DNA from: Rhodospirillales bacterium
GTDB lineage: Bacteria; Pseudomonadota; Alphaproteobacteria; Rhodospirillales; Magnetospirillaceae
Length of the DNA stretch: 11,106 nucleotides
Direction of reading: 5' to 3'
Assembly (NCBI GenBank): GCA_030040955.1
Contig: JASHSH010000312.1
Span: 1 to 11,106, forward strand
In this document: positions 6,443-11,106 of the stretch, one piece after another
Numbering within the stretch: position 1 is the stretch's first letter
Layout of the letters: every line of letters starts with the position of its first letter
Notes under the pieces: generated by a model
Seen by the model: the letters and a program-made list of their open reading frames with translations, nothing else
Told to the model about the DNA's origin: nothing
Databases searched by the model: none
Translations under genes and position numbers: made by a program

Positions 6443-7669
6443 ATGCGGACTGCGAACTCATTGCGTTCCGGGCCGGACGAGCGCGGCCATTTCGGCGCCT
6501 ATGGCGGACGCTATGTCGCCGAGACGCTGATGCCGCTCATCCTGTCGGTCGAGCGCGCCTATGCCGAAGCCAAGGCCGATCCCGAATTCGCCCGCGAACT
6601 CGGCGTCTATCTCAAGGACTATGTCGGCCGCCCCAGCCCGCTCTATTTCGCGCGCAGGCTCACCGAGCATTGCGGCGGCGCACGCATCTATCTCAAGCGC
6701 GAGGATCTCAACCACACCGGCGCGCACAAGGTGAACAACTGCATGGGCCAGGCGCTGCTCGCCCGGCGCATGGGCAAGAAGCGCATCCTGGCGGAGACCG
6801 GGGCGGGCCAGCATGGGGTGGCGGCGGCCACCGTCTGCGCGCTGTTCGGGCTGGACTGCGTGATCTACATGGGCGAGGTCGACATCGAGCGCCAGGCGCC
6901 GAACGTCGCGCGCATGCAGCTGCTCGGCGCCGAGCTGCGCCCGGTCACCTCGGGCTCGGCCACGCTCAAGGACGCGATGAACGACGCGTTGCGCGACTGG
7001 GTCGCCAACGTCGCCACCACCTATTACATGATCGGCACCGCCGCCGGCCCGCATCCCTATCCGGCGATGGTGCGCGATTTCCAGTGCGTGATCGGCGAGG
7101 AGACGCGCGCGCAGGTGGCGGCGGCCGAGGGCCGTCTGCCCGATTCGCTGGTCGCCTGCATCGGCGGCGGGTCGAACGCGATCGGCCTGTTTCACCCGTT
7201 CCTCGACGATGCCGAGGTGCGCCTGATCGGCGTCGAGGCCGCCGGGCACGGGATCGAGACCGGCAAGCACGCGGCCTCGCTCACCGGCGGACGTCCGGGG
7301 GTGCTGCACGGCAATCGCACCTATCTCCTGCAAACCGCGGACGGGCAGATCGAGGAGGCGCATTCGATCTCGGCCGGGCTCGATTATCCCGGTATCGGGC
7401 CCGAGCATTCCTGGCTGCGCGATGTCGGCCGGGTCGACTATGTCTCGGCGACCGACGACGAGGCGGTGGCGGCGTTCCTGCTCACCACCCGCCTCGAGGG
7501 CATCATTCCCGCGCTCGAGTCCGCGCACGCGATCGCGCACGCGCTGCGCATCGCGCCCGGCCTGCCCCGCGAGCATGTGATGGTGGTCGGGCTCTCGGGC
7601 CGCGGCGACAAGGATCTCGCCTCCGTGATGGCGCGCGAGCAGGCCCGCGCCAAGGGCCGGGCGGCGTGA
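6443..7669 (+). CDS. trpB: Tryptophan synthase beta chain
   Basis: A 408-residue PLP enzyme that condenses indole with serine to make tryptophan, working as an alpha2-beta2 complex with TrpA. The PLP lysine is K96 in HTGAHKVNN, the catalytic glutamate is E118 in AETGAGQHG, and the cofactor phosphate loop is GGGSNA (241-246). The conserved front RGHFGAYGGRYVAETLM (14-30) and the end GLSGRGDKD are intact. The ATG at 6443 is chosen because MRTANSLRSGPDERGHFG gives a normal family N-terminus and GGAG lies just upstream (6436-6439), though only 3 nt away. An in-frame ATG at 6410 lacks a ribosome-binding site and would fall in the candidate -10 box. The stop overlaps the GTG start of trpA (GTGA). 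I see no leader peptide or attenuator upstream. Confidence 0.95.
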   Translation: MRTANSLRSGPDERGHFGAYGGRYVAETLMPLILSVERAYAEAKADPEFARELGVYLKDYVGRPSPLYFARRLTEHCGGARIYLKREDLNHTGAHKVNNCMGQALLARRMGKKRILAETGAGQHGVAAATVCALFGLDCVIYMGEVDIERQAPNVARMQLLGAELRPVTSGSATLKDAMNDALRDWVANVATTYYMIGTAAGPHPYPAMVRDFQCVIGEETRAQVAAAEGRLPDSLVACIGGGSNAIGLFHPFLDDAEVRLIGVEAAGHGIETGKHAASLTGGRPGVLHGNRTYLLQTADGQIEEAHSISAGLDYPGIGPEHSWLRDVGRVDYVSATDDEAVAAFLLTTRLEGIIPALESAHAIAHALRIAPGLPREHVMVVGLSGRGDKDLASVMAREQARAKGRAA

Positions 7670-8501
7670 GCCGCATCGAGGCGCGCTTCGCCGAGCTGCG
7701 GCGCGCCGGGCGGCCCGGGCTGGTGACCTTCGTCACCGCCGGCGATCCCGACCTCGCCACCGGCCAGGCGATCCTCGACGGGCTGCCCGAGGCGGGCGCC
7801 GACCTGGTCGAGCTGGGCATGCCGTTCACCGATCCGATGGCCGACGGTCCCGCGGTCCAGGCGGCGAGCCTGCGCGCGTTGAAATCGGGCGCGAGCCTGC
7901 GCACCACGCTGGCCATGGCGCGGCGCTTCCGCGAACGCGATGCGCGCACGCCGGTGGTGCTGATGGGCTACTACAACCCGATCTACAGCATGGGCGCCGA
8001 AGCCTTCTGCGCCGCGGCGCGGGATGCGGGCGTGGACGGGCTGATCATCGTCGACCTGCCGCCCGAGGAGCGCGACGAGCTGGCGGTGCCGGCGCGCGCC
8101 GCCGGCATCGACTTCATCGTGCTGACCGCGCCGACCACCGACGATGCGCGCCTGCCGACCGTGCTCGCCGGCGCGTCGGGCTTCGTCTACCACGTCTCCA
8201 TCGCCGGCATCACCGGCACCGCCTCGGCGAGCCTGGAGGCGGTGGAGGCGGCAGTGGCGCGGCTGCGCCGCCACACCAGGCTGCCGATCGCCGTCGGCTT
8301 CGGCATCAAGACCCCGGAGCAGGCCGCGCGCATCGGCCGATTGGCGGACGCGGCCGTGGTCGGCTCGGCGATCGTCAACCGGATCGAGGCGGGCCTGAAA
8401 TGGGGACCGGAAAGCGCGGACCGCGACCGGCTCGCCGCCTCGGTGCTCGACTTCGTCTCCGCCCTCGCGCGGCCCTTGCGCGCGCAGGCGAAGGTGCGCG
8501 C

Positions 8502-8505
<4 letters not shown>
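7666..8505 (+). CDS. trpA: Tryptophan synthase alpha chain
   Basis: A 279-residue TIM-barrel enzyme that cleaves indole-3-glycerol phosphate to indole and glyceraldehyde-3-phosphate, channelling indole to TrpB. The catalytic residues are E49 (LVELGMPF) and D60 (DPMADGP). The mobile loop VSIAGITGTAS (177-187) is intact, as are the phosphate-binding GFGIK (211-215) and VGSAIVN (232-238). The length is slightly above the usual ~268 because of an Ala/Arg-rich tail. The start is a GTG at 7666 that overlaps the trpB stop as GTGA. There is no ATG at a suitable place, since the conserved N-terminus SRIEARFAELRRAGRPGLVTF begins immediately after this GTG. The stop overlaps accD in the same GTGA manner. 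Confidence 0.95.
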
Positions 8506-9396
<891 letters not shown>

Positions 9397-9416
<20 letters not shown>

Positions 9417-10713
9417 GGCGATCCTCAAGCGCCTCGCCGCGCTGCATCCCAAGCTGATCGACCTCGCGCTGGACCGGATCGCCCGGCTGCTGGCCGATCT
9501 CGGCCATCCCGAGCTCGCGCTGCCGCCCGTCGCCCACATCGCCGGTACCAACGGCAAGGGCTCGACGCTCGCCTATCTGCGCGCCATGGCCGAGGCCGCG
9601 GGCATGCGCGCGCATGTCTACACCTCGCCGCATCTGGTGCGGTTCAACGAGCGCATCCGGATCGCCGGCCGGCTGATCGAGGACGAAGAGCTGGCAGATC
9701 TGCTCGAGGAGTGCGAGCGCGTCAATGCCGGCAAGCCGATCACCTTCTTCGAGATCACCAACGCCGCCGCCTTCCTCGCCTTCTCCCGCCATCCGGCCGA
9801 TCTCTGCCTGATCGAGACCGGCATGGGCGGCGAGTTCGATTCGACGAACGTGATCGAGAGGCCCGCGCTCACGCTGATCACCACCGTCGCCTTCGACCAC
9901 ATGGCCTATCTCGGCGACACGCTGGCCAAGATCGCCAAGGCCAAGGCCGGTATCCTCAAGCCGGGCGTGGCTTGCGTCGCCGCGGCGCAGGCGCCGGAGG
10001 CGTTGGGGGTCATCGAAGCGCGCGCGAAGGCCCTGGCCGCGCCCGTGCTGCTCGAAGGCCGCGACTGGTCGGCCGAGCCCGCGGGCGACGGCATGCGGGT
10101 TCGTGTCGGCGCCACCGCGCTCGATCTGCCGCGCCCCGCCCTCGGCGGCGCGCACCAGATCCACAATGCCGGACTGGCGGCGGTCGCCGCGCGCGAACTG
10201 AATGCACGCGGCGCGTTGCCGCGCCCGATCGAGGTTGCCGCGATCGCGGCCGGCCTGCGCGGCGCCGAATGGCCAGCGCGGATGCAGCGCCTGAACCGCG
10301 GGCCGCTCGCGGATTCGTTGCCGCCGGGCTGGGAATTGTGGCTCGACGGGGCGCACAATCCCGCCGCGGCCGCGGCCCTGGCGAAAGTGGCGGACGACTG
10401 GGACGCGGCTTGGCCGATGCCGCTCGACCTCGTCGTCGGCATGCTCGACACCAAGGACGCGGCCGGCTTTCTTGCCCCGCTAGCCGGGCGGGTGCGCCAT
10501 CTGCGCGCGGTGACGATTTCCGGCGAGACGCATGCCAGTCCGGCCGAGTCGCTGGCCGCCGTCGCGCGTCGCGCCGGGCTGGATGCTCGGGCGGCCGCCT
10601 CAGTCGACGCGGCGCTGCGCGACCTCATCACGGCCGCGACGCCCGGATCGGCGCGGGTGCTGATCTGCGGCTCGCTCTATCTCGCCGGCGCGGTCCTCGG
10701 TGAGAACGGCTGA
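9397..10713 (+). CDS. folC: Bifunctional folylpolyglutamate synthase / dihydrofolate synthase
   Basis: A 438-residue Mur-ligase-family enzyme that adds glutamate to dihydropteroate and/or folates with ATP in the cytosol. The P-loop is HIAGTNGKGST (47-57). The central domain shows YTSPHLVRFNERI (75-87), the metal-binding IETGMGG (139-145) with FDSTNV, and VAFDHMAYLGDT (164-175). K183 in KAKAGI is the likely carbamylated lysine. GAHQIHNAGLA (251-261) and LDGAHNP (316-322) mark the C-terminal domain boundary. The WPARMQ motif (292-297) is also typical. The length fits bacterial FolC (about 420-440). The ATG at 9397 lies inside accD, a 20-bp overlap, so translation is probably coupled. It is the last gene of the block: the next gene is 204 bp away. 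Confidence 0.93.
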
Positions 10714-10715
10714 AC

Positions 10716-10772
10716 GACGCGCGAGTCCTACCACACGCCAAGCGTGCGGCATCGGCTAGGGGTCCGCGCGTC
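10716..10772. terminator. Nested inverted repeat just after folC, possible transcript end
   Basis: GACGCGCG (10716-10723) is the perfect complement of CGCGCGTC (10765-10772). Nested inside are CCTA (10727-10730) with TAGG (10757-10760), and CACGC (10734-10738) with GCGTG (10742-10746) around a CAA loop. The position, 3 bp after the folC stop, suits a transcript 3' end. No T run follows (ACGCGCCGCC), so it would not be a classical intrinsic terminator. Confidence 0.4.
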
Positions 10773-10830
10773 ACGCGCCGCCGAAATTTCCCAATTCATT
10801 CATTGAACCTACACACGACGGCAATGGGTT

Positions 10831-10850
10831 GGTGCCGACACGCCGGCACC
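10831..10850. repeat. Short perfect hairpin between folC and the last gene
   Basis: GGTGCCG (10831-10837) and CGGCACC (10844-10850) form a perfect 7-bp stem with a 6-nt loop. It lies 67 bp before the next start codon and has no T run. It could be part of a 5' leader, a protein-binding site or a chance GC-rich inverted repeat. Confidence 0.4.
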
Positions 10851-10917
10851 GCCACGGCGCTTCCCAAGCGGCATCTTTGATGCAATTATCGGTGGTGCAC
10901 TCTACGGGGAGGGTACC

Positions 10918-11106
10918 ATGTTTGCGAGACGCAGATTTGCCTGTTGCGTGGCGGCCGGCGCGCTGATCTGGGCGGGCGCGGCCATGGCGCAGACCGTTCC
11001 GCTGCCCTGGGGACAAAATCCGGACATGCTGGCCTGGGAGACCTTCGTCCAGGTCACCGCGCCCGCCGGCAATCCGCAGAATACGAATGTCGAGTTCGAG
11101 ACCTGG
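10918..11106 (+). CDS. Secreted protein of unknown function, 5' part only
   Basis: The first 63 codons of a gene cut by the window end. Residues 1-24 form a clear signal peptide: basic MFARRR, a hydrophobic core with CCVAAGALIWAG, then AAMA before Q25, a good signal peptidase I site. The mature part begins QTVPLPWGQNPDMLAWETFV and continues VTAPAGNPQNTNVEFETW. It is rich in Trp and Asn/Pro and contains no enzyme motif that I know. The Trp-x-x-Phe-Val and Phe-Glu-Thr-Trp pattern vaguely recalls uncharacterised proteobacterial exported proteins, but I cannot name a family. GGGGAGGG lies 4-5 bp before the ATG, a very strong ribosome-binding site that fixes the start. It is separated from folC by 204 bp with two hairpins, so it is probably a separate transcription unit. 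Confidence 0.75.
   Translation, partial: MFARRRFACCVAAGALIWAGAAMAQTVPLPWGQNPDMLAWETFVQVTAPAGNPQNTNVEFETW

Noticed and set aside
10771..11016. Minus-strand 81-codon frame across the spacer and the last gene
   Set aside because: It overlaps the strong ribosome-binding site and signal peptide of the plus-strand gene and shows no domain or leader.

Overview
This window is a high-GC chromosomal segment from a bacterium, most likely an alphaproteobacterium of the Sphingomonadales or a near relative. That assignment rests on three things: the strong GC bias at third codon positions, the gene order ihfB-lapA-pyrF-trpF-trpB-trpA-accD-folC (an order I recall from sphingomonads, not checked by search), and dispersed hairpin repeats containing CTTCGACAAGCTCAGG, which I recall as common in these genomes.

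Layout. At bases 1-55 there may be the last codons of an upstream plus-strand gene. An exported PAP2-type phosphatase (123-1451, +) converges on an exported dienelactone-hydrolase-family protein (1495-2349, -). A 195-bp divergent gap then leads to a plus-strand block: ihfB (2545-2823), lapA-like membrane protein (2847-3173), pyrF (3170-3868) and trpF (3865-4512). A pair of hairpin repeats (4519-4606) follows. Next is a minus-strand family-4-like glycosyltransferase (4617-6281), then a second, inverted copy of one repeat (6340-6368). The plus-strand block resumes with trpB (6443-7669), trpA (7666-8505), accD (8502-9416) and folC (9397-10713). After folC comes a roughly 200-bp spacer with two inverted repeats, and then the 5' end of a small secreted protein gene (10918 onward) that runs off the window.

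How the genes work together. TrpF, TrpB and TrpA catalyse late steps of tryptophan synthesis. PyrF makes UMP. AccD is the carboxyltransferase beta subunit that makes malonyl-CoA, and FolC polyglutamylates folates. Within each half of the block the genes overlap by 4 bp (ATGA or GTGA) or 20 bp, so translational coupling is likely. trpC, trpD, trpE and the accA partner are not in the window.

The main structural oddity is the glycosyltransferase gene lying on the opposite strand between trpF and trpB, bracketed by inverted copies of a 29-bp repeat. I found no CRISPR array, transposase, tRNA, rRNA or clear defence system, and nothing I can honestly call a new biological system. The window is mostly conserved housekeeping genes.
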